Part shown: piece after piece, positions 1-4,394 of the stretch | How the letters are laid out: the number at the start of each line of letters is the position of its first letter | Numbering within the stretch: position 1 is the stretch's first letter | DNA from: Planctomycetota bacterium | GTDB lineage: Bacteria; Planctomycetota; PLA2; JAEUHO01 | Direction of reading: 5' to 3' | DNA length: 6,078 nt | NCBI GenBank assembly: GCA_026647295.1 | Contig: JAPKHB010000248.1 | Location: forward strand, 1 to 6,078 | The notes under the pieces: model-generated | The model's database searches: none | Told to the model about the DNA's origin: nothing | The model's input: the letters and a program-made list of their open reading frames with translations, nothing else | Program-made: the position numbers and the translations under genes

Positions 1-604
1 GGCCGGAGCGCCCGACCTCGATCAGCAGGTCGAAGTTGGACATGTTCCGGGTGCCGATCTGGAGCATGTCCACGTTGCTCACGCAGGCCTCGATGTGGCG
101 GGGGTCGGTGACCTCGCTCACGACCGGAAGCCCGGACTCGCGGCTCACCTCGCGCAGGAGCTTGAGCCCCTCCAGGCCCAGTCCGCGGAACGCGTAGGGG
201 CTCGTGCGCGGCTTGTAGGCCCCGCCGCGCAGCAGGTCGGCCCCCGCCGCCTTGACCGCGAAGGCCGTCTCGCGCAGGAGGTCGCCGTCCTCGACGGCGC
301 ACGGGCCCGCGATGAGCGTGAGGCCCCCGCCCCCGATGGTCACCGGGCCCACCCGCACGCGCGTGGGTTCGGGCTGGTGCTCGCGGCTCGACAGCGCGTA
401 GGTCTCGCCCAGCGCCACCACCCGCCGCACCCCGGGGAACACCGCGAGCGGCACGCGCTCCAGGCGGTCCGTCTCGCCGTCCACCAGGAGGATCTCGCCG
501 TGCGAGGAGGCGAGGCTGCGCGCCTGGCAGCCGGCGCCGTGCACCGCCTCCAGGACGGCCTGCCGCTGGGCCGCCGTGCAGTCGCTGCGCAGGACGAGCA
601 ACAT
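1..604 (-). CDS. aroF: 3-deoxy-7-phosphoheptulonate (DAHP) synthase, type I-beta; C-terminus beyond window
   Basis: The enzyme condenses phosphoenolpyruvate with erythrose 4-phosphate to give DAHP, the first step of the cytoplasmic shikimate pathway. Reading leftwards from the ATG at 604-602 gives 201 codons with no stop. Residues 1 to about 70 (MLLVLRSDCT...) fit the small ferredoxin-like regulatory domain that precedes the barrel in Thermotoga-type enzymes and mediates feedback inhibition. Barrel motifs follow: AGPCAVE at 99-105, with Cys102 the expected metal ligand; RGGAYKPRTSPYAFRGLG at 126-143, the PEP/phosphate-binding signature; SEVTD at 163-167; and LQIGTRNMSNFDLL at 181-194. The related KDO8P synthase is excluded by the RTSPYAFRGLG form of the signature and by the N-terminal domain. 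About 135 C-terminal residues should lie outside the window, so a fused chorismate mutase cannot be ruled out. No Shine-Dalgarno site precedes the start. The gene is divergent from tpiA and is not part of its operon. Confidence 0.94.
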   Translation of the reverse strand, partial: MLLVLRSDCTAAQRQAVLEAVHGAGCQARSLASSHGEILLVDGETDRLERVPLAVFPGVRRVVALGETYALSSREHQPEPTRVRVGPVTIGGGGLTLIAGPCAVEDGDLLRETAFAVKAAGADLLRGGAYKPRTSPYAFRGLGLEGLKLLREVSRESGLPVVSEVTDPRHIEACVSNVDMLQIGTRNMSNFDLLIEVGRSG

Positions 605-613
605 GGGCGCGCC

Positions 614-619
614 AGTCTA
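614..619 (-). promoter_or_regulatory. Putative -10 box of aroF (near-leaderless)
   Basis: On the minus strand the sequence reads GGGCCGTAGACT, ending nine bases before the aroF ATG. TAGACT keeps the key T, A and final T of the bacterial -10 consensus. Transcription starting six or seven bases downstream would leave only about two or three bases of leader, which agrees with the lack of a Shine-Dalgarno site. No convincing -35 hexamer is visible at the usual distance. This is inference from motif and position only. Confidence 0.4.
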
Positions 620-667
620 CGGCCCGGCCGCGGCGCGGGGCCCGCTTTGCCCCCCCCAAGCGTCGCA

Positions 668-682
668 CCCGGGGCGCCCGGG
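668..682. repeat. Perfect 6-bp inverted repeat in the aroF/tpiA divergent region
   Basis: CCCGGG, GCG, CCCGGG form two perfect arms, each itself palindromic, around a three-base spacer. The repeat lies just upstream of the tpiA -10-like box, about where a -35 element or operator would sit, between two divergent genes. It could bind a dimeric regulator or form a small hairpin. In DNA this GC-rich such repeats also arise by chance. Confidence 0.3.
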
Positions 683-685
683 CCG

Positions 686-691
686 TACCCT
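686..691 (+). promoter_or_regulatory. Putative -10 box of the tpiA operon (leaderless)
   Basis: TACCCT sits in GGGCCGTACCCT, the same context (GGGCCGTAnnCT) as the divergent aroF box on the other strand. Only six bases separate it from the tpiA ATG at 698, so the expected transcription start falls on or next to the start codon. No Shine-Dalgarno sequence is present, as expected for a leaderless message. No good -35 element is visible. TACCCT itself matches the -10 consensus only at the T, A and final T. Confidence 0.4.
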
Positions 692-697
692 CGGGCG

Positions 698-1477
698 ATG
701 CGCATCCCCCTCGTGGCCGGCAACTGGAAGATGAACGGCACGCGCGCCGAGGCCCGGCGCTGGGCGCAGGCGGCCGCCGGGGCCCTGGCCGCGGCCGGAG
801 CGGGGGTGGAGGTCGCCGTCTTCCCCCCCTACCCCTGGCTCACCGACGTGGCCGCCGCGTTGGCCGCCGCCGGGGGCGGGGTCCGCCTGGGCGCCCAGGC
901 CTGCGCGCCCCAGGCGGCCGGGGCCCTGACCGGCGCCGTTTCGGCGGCCATGCTGAAGGAGGCGGGCTGCCACTACTGCCTGTGCGGCCACAGCGAGCGG
1001 CGGACCCTGCTCGGCGAGGACGACGCCCGGGTCGCCGCCGCGGTCGCCCAGGCGCTCGGGGCGGATCTGGTGCCGGTGCTGTGCGTGGGCGAGACGCTCG
1101 CCGAGCGGGAGGCGGGGCGCACCGCCCGGGTCGTGGCGGCGCAGTTGGCCGCGGCCCTGGACGCCCTGCTGGCCGGCCCCCCCACCTGGGTGCTCGCCTA
1201 CGAGCCCGTCTGGGCGATCGGGACGGGCCTGGCGGCCACGCCCGCCCAGGCGGCCGAGGTCCACGCCGGGCTGCGCGCGGAGGTCGCCGCCCGGGACCCC
1301 GCGGTGGCCGGAGCGATCCGAATCCTCTACGGGGGAAGCGTGAAGCCGGACAACATTGGAGGTTTCCTCCGCCAGGAGGATGTGGACGGGGCCCTCGTCG
1401 GGGGCGCCTCCCTGGACCCGGCGGCCTTCGCCGCGCTCGTCCAGGCCGGGGCCCGCCGCGACGGCGCGTCGTCCTAG
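698..1477 (+). CDS. tpiA: Triose-phosphate isomerase
   Basis: This cytoplasmic dimeric (beta/alpha)8 enzyme interconverts dihydroxyacetone phosphate and glyceraldehyde 3-phosphate in glycolysis and gluconeogenesis. The 259-residue product has a typical bacterial length. Catalytic elements are intact: GNWKMNG at 8-14 with Asn9 and Lys11, CGHSERR at 96-102 with His98, AYEPVWAIGTG at 167-177 with Glu169 followed by the flexible loop 6, the phosphate-binding YGGSV at 211-215, and GALVGGASLD near the end. The frame stays open upstream to 95, but that stretch is antisense to aroF and has no TIM homology; the conserved N-terminus MRIPLVAGNWKMNG sets the start at 698. One oddity is the dimer-interface loop-3 motif, normally TGE (TGD in some), which is TGA here (Ala80). 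It heads a run ending in the CoaC-like gene. No pgk lies upstream, unlike many tpiA-secG loci. Confidence 0.97.
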   Translation: MRIPLVAGNWKMNGTRAEARRWAQAAAGALAAAGAGVEVAVFPPYPWLTDVAAALAAAGGGVRLGAQACAPQAAGALTGAVSAAMLKEAGCHYCLCGHSERRTLLGEDDARVAAAVAQALGADLVPVLCVGETLAEREAGRTARVVAAQLAAALDALLAGPPTWVLAYEPVWAIGTGLAATPAQAAEVHAGLRAEVAARDPAVAGAIRILYGGSVKPDNIGGFLRQEDVDGALVGGASLDPAAFAALVQAGARRDGASS

Positions 1478-1483
1478 CCGCCC

Positions 1484-1495
1484 GGACCGCGGTCC
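1484..1495. repeat. 12-bp perfect palindrome between tpiA and secG
   Basis: GGACCGCGGTCC is a perfect palindrome in the 45-bp tpiA-secG gap. Allowing one bulged C, the flanking CCC and GGG extend the arms to about eight pairs. No T-run follows, so a rho-independent terminator is unlikely. A pause or processing structure, a binding site, or chance are all possible. Confidence 0.25.
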
Positions 1496-1510
1496 CGGGC
1501 CCCGTGCCCC

Positions 1511-1516
1511 GGAGAG
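1511..1516 (+). promoter_or_regulatory. Shine-Dalgarno site of secG
   Basis: GGAGAG lies six bases before the ATG at 1523, a normal distance for ribosome binding. It fixes the secG start. It contrasts with the missing sites in front of aroF, tpiA and the cytochrome gene. Confidence 0.65.
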
Positions 1517-1522
1517 CCTCGC

Positions 1523-2089
1523 ATGCCCAGCCCCGTCCCCAGCCTCGTCCCCACCCTCGGCGCCCTGATCGACGTCCTGCACACCGCCGTGTTGGTGATC
1601 TTCGTGATGATCTCCCTGCTGCTCACGCTGGTGGTCCTGGTCCAGGAGGGCAAGGGCGGCGGCCTGGCCGGGGCGTTCGGCGGAGCCGGCGCCGAGGCCT
1701 TCGGCGTGAAGGCCGGCACGGTGAACCGCTTCACGGCCTGGCTCGCCGCGGGCTTCATCGGCCTGGCGCTGCTCTACGCCGGCATGGGCATGGAGATCCA
1801 CCGCCGCCAGAGCCAGGGCGCCCCCGCGCCCACGATCGACCCGCTGCGGCCCCAGGGCGCGAGCAGCCCGACGCCCGGCGCGGACACCGAGACCCCGGGC
1901 GAGGCGCCGCCCGGCGAGCAACCGGGCGGGCAGCCCGGGGAGGGAGCCGGCGGCGCCGGCGCAGGGGACTCCGGCACCGGCGGTGCGGGGGAAGGGGACT
2001 CCGGCACCGGCGGCACCGGGGACGGCGGCGCCGGTGACGGCGGCCCGGGCGAGGGCGATCCGCCGGGCGGCGGGGACGCCCCCCGCTGA
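1523..2089 (+). CDS. secG: Preprotein translocase subunit SecG with long low-complexity C-terminal tail
   Basis: SecG is the small accessory subunit of the inner-membrane SecYEG channel and assists SecA-driven export. The first 95 of 188 residues are a complete SecG: membrane segment 1 at about 19-41, the conserved loop LVQEGKGGGLAGAFGG at 39-54 with the following GAEAFG, and membrane segment 2 at about 72-90. Residues 96-188 are extra: a disordered-looking run of Gly, Pro, Glu, Asp, Ser and Thr with no further membrane segment. Many SecG proteins are only 75-110 residues long, so the tail roughly doubles it. Given the known topology, with both ends outside the cytoplasm, the tail should face the periplasm. 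It contains a 30-bp tandem duplication. The SecG identity is secure for the core; a function for the tail is unknown. The position after tpiA is a common arrangement. Confidence 0.92.
   Translation: MPSPVPSLVPTLGALIDVLHTAVLVIFVMISLLLTLVVLVQEGKGGGLAGAFGGAGAEAFGVKAGTVNRFTAWLAAGFIGLALLYAGMGMEIHRRQSQGAPAPTIDPLRPQGASSPTPGADTETPGEAPPGEQPGGQPGEGAGGAGAGDSGTGGAGEGDSGTGGTGDGGAGDGGPGEGDPPGGGDAPR
1963..2022 (+). repeat. Two tandem 30-bp units inside the secG tail
   Basis: The 20-base string GGGGACTCCGGCACCGGCGG starts at 1964 and again at 1994, each preceded by A, giving a period of exactly 30 bp. The encoded decapeptides are GDSGTGGAGE and GDSGTGGTGD. Because the period is a multiple of three, copy-number change would keep the frame. 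Degenerate TG/AG-rich units continue to about 2050, which suggests slippage or unequal recombination built the tail. Confidence 0.7.
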
Positions 2090-2095
2090 CCGGCG

Positions 2096-2986
2096 ATGCG
2101 CGGCGCGCCCCGATCCATGACCGGCGCCGGGCGCGCGGTGCGCGAGGGCGCCCCGGGCCGCGTGGAGGTCGAGGCGCAGTCGGTCAACCACCGCTTCCTC
2201 AAGGTCGGCGTGCGGGCGCACGGCCCGCTGCCCCCGCTGGACGGCCTGGCCGAGGAGGCCGCCCGCGCGTGCCTTGCGCGCGGCCACGTGAGCCTCACGG
2301 TGCGCTTCACGCCGGCGGTCGAAGGCGGGGGCGCGGCGCCCCTGGACGCCCAGCTCTTCGCCGCCGCGGTCGAACGCCTCACGCGGCTGGCCGCCCTGCA
2401 CGCGCTCGAGCCCCCCACGCTCGCCGACGTGCTGATGGTCCCGGGCGTGCTCGCCCCGCCCCCGCCGGCGGCGCCGGACTCGCCGCTGGCCGCGCTCGCG
2501 CGGGAGGCGATCGGCGCCGCGCTCGCCGACCTGGTCGACAGCCGCGCGCGCGAGGGCGCGCGCCTGGTCGCCGAGCTGGGTCGCCTGCTCGACGAGATCG
2601 CCGAACACACGGCGCGCGCCGCCGCGCTGGCCGCGGACGCGCCCCGCCGGGCGGCCGAGCGCCTGCGCCAGCGCATGGGCGCGTTGCTCGAGGCGGCCGG
2701 GCTGCGCGCCGACCCGGCGGCCCTCGCGCACGAGGCCGCGCTCGCCGCCGACCGCGGCGACGTCCGCGAGGAGGTCGCCCGGCTCGAAGCCCACGTGGCC
2801 CACGCCCGCGAACTGCTCGCCGCCGGGGAGGCCCCGGGCCGGCGCCTGGACTTCCTCGCCCAGGAGTTCGCGCGCGAGGCCAACACGCTCTCGGCCAAGG
2901 CCGCCGAGTGGGAACTCGGCCGCCTGGCGCTGGACCTCAAGACCGCCGTGGAGCGCCTGCGCGAGCAGGTGCAGAACCTGGAGTGA
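2096..2986 (+). CDS. yicC: YicC/YloC family endoribonuclease
   Basis: Members of this family are cytoplasmic RNases; E. coli YicC has been linked to decay of the small RNA RyhB. The 296-residue product carries the family marks from end to end: SMTGAG at 7-12, VEVEAQSVNHRFLKV at 23-37 (YicC_N domain), DSRAREGARLVAEL at 148-161, ADRGDVREEVARLEAHV at 218-234, and the DUF1732 end with GRRLDFLAQEFAREANT at 248-264 and LREQVQNLE at 288-296. The family usually begins M-x-x-SMTG, so Met8 (ATG at 2117, 289 residues) is a reasonable alternative start. Neither ATG has a Shine-Dalgarno site. The upstream ATG is only six bases past the secG stop, which favours translational coupling. The last codons overlap the gmk start. 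In Bacillus relatives remA sits between yicC and gmk; it is absent here. Confidence 0.93.
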   Translation: MRGAPRSMTGAGRAVREGAPGRVEVEAQSVNHRFLKVGVRAHGPLPPLDGLAEEAARACLARGHVSLTVRFTPAVEGGGAAPLDAQLFAAAVERLTRLAALHALEPPTLADVLMVPGVLAPPPPAAPDSPLAALAREAIGAALADLVDSRAREGARLVAELGRLLDEIAEHTARAAALAADAPRRAAERLRQRMGALLEAAGLRADPAALAHEAALAADRGDVREEVARLEAHVAHARELLAAGEAPGRRLDFLAQEFAREANTLSAKAAEWELGRLALDLKTAVERLREQVQNLE

Positions 2987-3600
2987 ACCCGGCGCCTGCC
3001 CGGCCCGCGGGCCGCCTGGTGGTGCTCTCGGGCCCGAGCGGCGCCGGCAAGACCAGCGTGGCCCGGGCGCTGCTCGCCCGCCATCCCGGGGTGCGCCGCG
3101 CGCTCACCGCCACCACCCGGCCCCCGCGCGGGGGCGAGCGCGACGGGGTGGACTACGAGTTCCTGGACGAAGCGGAGTTCGAGCGCCGCCTGGCCCGGGG
3201 CGAGATGCTCGAGCACGCCCGGGTCTACGGCGTGCTCTACGGCACCCCCCGGCGCAACGTCGAGCGCATCCTCGCCGCGGGCCTGGATTGCCTGCTGGTG
3301 ATCGACGTCCAGGGGGTCGGGACCCTGCGCGCCCAGGGGGTGGACGCCCTGTACCTGTTCGTGGACGTCCCCGACCCCGCGGAACTCGCCCGGCGGCTCG
3401 CGGCCCGCGGGGAGGACTCCCCGGCAGAGATCGCCGCCCGCCTCGAGGCGGCGTACAAGGAGAGGCTTCGCAGGCCGGACTTCGACCGGGTCGTGGTGAA
3501 CGACGACCTGGACCACGCCGTGGACCAGGTGGCCCGGGCGCTGGGCCTTTCGTCCGGGGACCCCGAACCCGGGGCCCCCCCGGCACCCCGGAGGAACTGA
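2983..3600 (+). CDS. gmk: Guanylate kinase
   Basis: This cytoplasmic enzyme phosphorylates GMP (and dGMP) to GDP with ATP, feeding GTP synthesis and recycling. With the GTG start at 2983 the protein has 205 residues, the usual length. Motifs in order are the P-loop GPSGAGKT at 17-24, the GMP-binding TATTRPPRGGE at 42-52 and GVDYEF at 55-60, MLEHARVYGVLYGTP at 75-89 (family form EHAxVxGxxYGTP), VIDVQGV at 106-112 with Asp108, and VNDDLDHA towards the end. The final 17 or so residues are Pro/Gly-rich. The open frame extends far upstream, but that part overlaps yicC and shows no homology. The GTG overlaps the yicC stop as GTGA, a standard coupled junction, and fits the start of homology ten codons later. 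The gene stop overlaps rpoZ as TGATG. Confidence 0.95.
   Translation: MNPAPARPAGRLVVLSGPSGAGKTSVARALLARHPGVRRALTATTRPPRGGERDGVDYEFLDEAEFERRLARGEMLEHARVYGVLYGTPRRNVERILAAGLDCLLVIDVQGVGTLRAQGVDALYLFVDVPDPAELARRLAARGEDSPAEIAARLEAAYKERLRRPDFDRVVVNDDLDHAVDQVARALGLSSGDPEPGAPPAPRRN
3590..3595 (+). promoter_or_regulatory. Strong Shine-Dalgarno site of rpoZ
   Basis: GGAGGA lies within the last codons of gmk, four bases before the rpoZ ATG at 3600. It is the best ribosome-binding site in the window and settles the rpoZ start against the longer open frame that begins upstream inside gmk. Confidence 0.75.
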
Positions 3601-3806
3601 TGGAGGAGAAGATCCGCATCATCGACGAGCTGGAGGCCAAGGTCGGCGGCCGCTTCCAGCTGACGGCGCTGCTCCAGAAGCGCATCCGCGAGCTCGTCGC
3701 CGGAGCCCCGCGCCTGGTGGAGATCCGCTCGGACAACCCCATCGACATCGCGATCGAGGAGGTCCGCGCCGGCAAGATCGAGCTGGTGGCCGAAGACGCC
3801 GAGTAG
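3600..3806 (+). CDS. rpoZ: RNA polymerase omega subunit
   Basis: Omega binds the beta-prime subunit and helps assemble RNA polymerase; in many bacteria it also forms part of a ppGpp site. The 68-residue product matches the family throughout: IIDELEAKVGGRFQLTALLQKR at the N-terminus (family form LexKVgNRFeLvllaakR), followed by NPIDIAIEEVRAGKI near the end (family form P..iAleEI..GKi). It is shorter than the 91-residue E. coli protein but within the normal range. The ATG overlaps the gmk stop as TGATG and is served by GGAGGA. The order gmk-rpoZ followed by a coaBC-type gene is widespread in bacteria and supports the call, which would rest on modest similarity otherwise. Confidence 0.92.
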   Translation: MEEKIRIIDELEAKVGGRFQLTALLQKRIRELVAGAPRLVEIRSDNPIDIAIEEVRAGKIELVAEDAE

Positions 3807-3811
3807 GGCGC

Positions 3812-4363
3812 GTGCGCATCCTCCTCGGCGTGGGCGGCAGCATCGCGGCCTACAAGGCCTGCGACCTGGCGAGCCGGCTGGTGCAGGACGGCCACGCGGT
3901 GGACGTGGTGATGACCCGCGCGGCCCAGGCCTTCGTGCGCCCGCTCTCGTTCGCGGCCCTCACGCACCGGCCGGTGTTCACCGACCAGGAGTGGCTCGCG
4001 GCCGGCCCCGGGGGCCGGCCCCCCGCCGACCACCTCGCGGCGACGGCCGGCGCCGACCTCATGGTGGTGGCCCCGTGCACGGCCAACCTGCTCGCGCGCT
4101 TTGCCCACGGCCTGGCCGACGAGATCGTCTCGGCGACCTACCTCGGGGCGGCCTGCCCCGTCCTCCTGGCCCCGGCGATGAACCAGCGCATGTGGCGCCA
4201 CCCGCGGACGCGGGCCAACGTGGCGTGCCTCGAGGGCGACGGCGTCCACTTCGTGGGCCCGGAGGAGGGCTGGCTGGCCGAACACGAGTCCGGCCCGGGG
4301 CGGATGAGCGAACCGGAGGGAATCCTGGCGGCGATCGCCCGTTTGGCTGACGGCCGCCGGTAG
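3812..4363 (+). CDS. coaC: Stand-alone CoaC-like (HFCD family) flavoprotein decarboxylase, flap Cys missing
   Basis: CoaC proteins use FMN to decarboxylate 4'-phosphopantothenoylcysteine to 4'-phosphopantetheine in coenzyme A synthesis. Visible motifs are the flavin-binding GVGGSIAAYKA at 6-16, the catalytic His74 in ADHLAATAGAD, APCTANLLARFAHGLADEIVS at 87-107, and APAMNQRMW at 120-128 (the PxMNxxMW signature with Asn124). Two things are odd. In most bacteria CoaC is fused to CoaB in a protein of about 400 residues, but this one stops at 183 and no CoaB remnant follows. The C-terminal flap, normally GxLACGxxGxGRMxEP, reads GWLAEHESGPGRMSEP, so Glu157 replaces the Cys that protonates the enethiol intermediate. 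It may be a CoaC with altered chemistry, an EpiD-like oxidative decarboxylase, or a relative with another substrate. The GTG start is five bases past the rpoZ stop, with no clear Shine-Dalgarno site. Confidence 0.85.
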   Translation: MRILLGVGGSIAAYKACDLASRLVQDGHAVDVVMTRAAQAFVRPLSFAALTHRPVFTDQEWLAAGPGGRPPADHLAATAGADLMVVAPCTANLLARFAHGLADEIVSATYLGAACPVLLAPAMNQRMWRHPRTRANVACLEGDGVHFVGPEEGWLAEHESGPGRMSEPEGILAAIARLADGRR

Positions 4364-4376
4364 TCCGGCCGGCGGC
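4353..4376 (+). repeat. 8-bp inverted repeat spanning the coaC stop; weak terminator candidate
   Basis: GCCGCCGG (4353-4360) and CCGGCGGC (4369-4376) are perfect complements around an eight-base loop that begins with the coaC stop codon TAG. The stem is strong, but no T-run follows, so it is not a classical intrinsic terminator. It abuts the -10-like box of the cytochrome gene and could equally be an operator. It marks the boundary between the operon and the cytochrome gene. Confidence 0.35.
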
Positions 4377-4382
4377 TATGCT
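4377..4382 (+). promoter_or_regulatory. Putative -10 box of the cytochrome gene
   Basis: TATGCT is the best -10 match of the three in this window (consensus TATAAT at four positions). It ends 12 bases before the ATG at 4395, which would leave a leader of about five or six bases. No Shine-Dalgarno site lies in the gap and no -35 hexamer is seen at 16-18 bases. The inverted repeat at 4353-4376 directly abuts it. This suggests the cytochrome has its own promoter. Confidence 0.4.
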
Positions 4383-4394
4383 GGCGGTCGGTCC

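Noticed and set aside
95..697. N-terminal extension of the tpiA reading frame
   Set aside because: It is antisense to conserved aroF codons, lacks TIM homology, and the TIM N-terminus with Lys11 fixes the start at 698.
617..2803. 728-codon open frame on the minus strand across tpiA, secG and yicC
   Set aside because: It is antisense to three genes with clear motifs, is Arg/Gly-rich with no recognisable domain, and such frames are expected in DNA this GC-rich.
2269..2982. Upstream extension of the gmk reading frame inside yicC
   Set aside because: Arg/Pro/Gly-rich translation without homology; yicC is conserved to its last residue in the other frame.
1774..3516. 580-codon minus-strand open frame across secG, yicC and gmk
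   Set aside because: Its low-complexity Ser/Arg/Ala and Pro repeats mirror the opposite strand's codons; no domain is seen.
3551..3580. GC-rich self-complementary stretches near the gmk end as a terminator
   Set aside because: They lie within coding sequence just before the rpoZ ribosome-binding site, have several alternative pairings and no T-run.
3288..3599. Upstream extension of the rpoZ reading frame inside gmk
   Set aside because: It overlaps conserved gmk codons; GGAGGA and the omega N-terminus place the start at 3600.
3104..4285. 393-codon minus-strand open frame opposite gmk, rpoZ and the CoaC-like gene
   Set aside because: It covers three recognised genes and ends in Arg/Pro/Gly low complexity, as shadows in GC-rich DNA do.
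4364..4394. Possible frameshifted CoaB remnant after the CoaC-like gene
   Set aside because: Only 31 bases separate it from the cytochrome ATG, and no CoaB motif is found in any frame there or in the cytochrome region.
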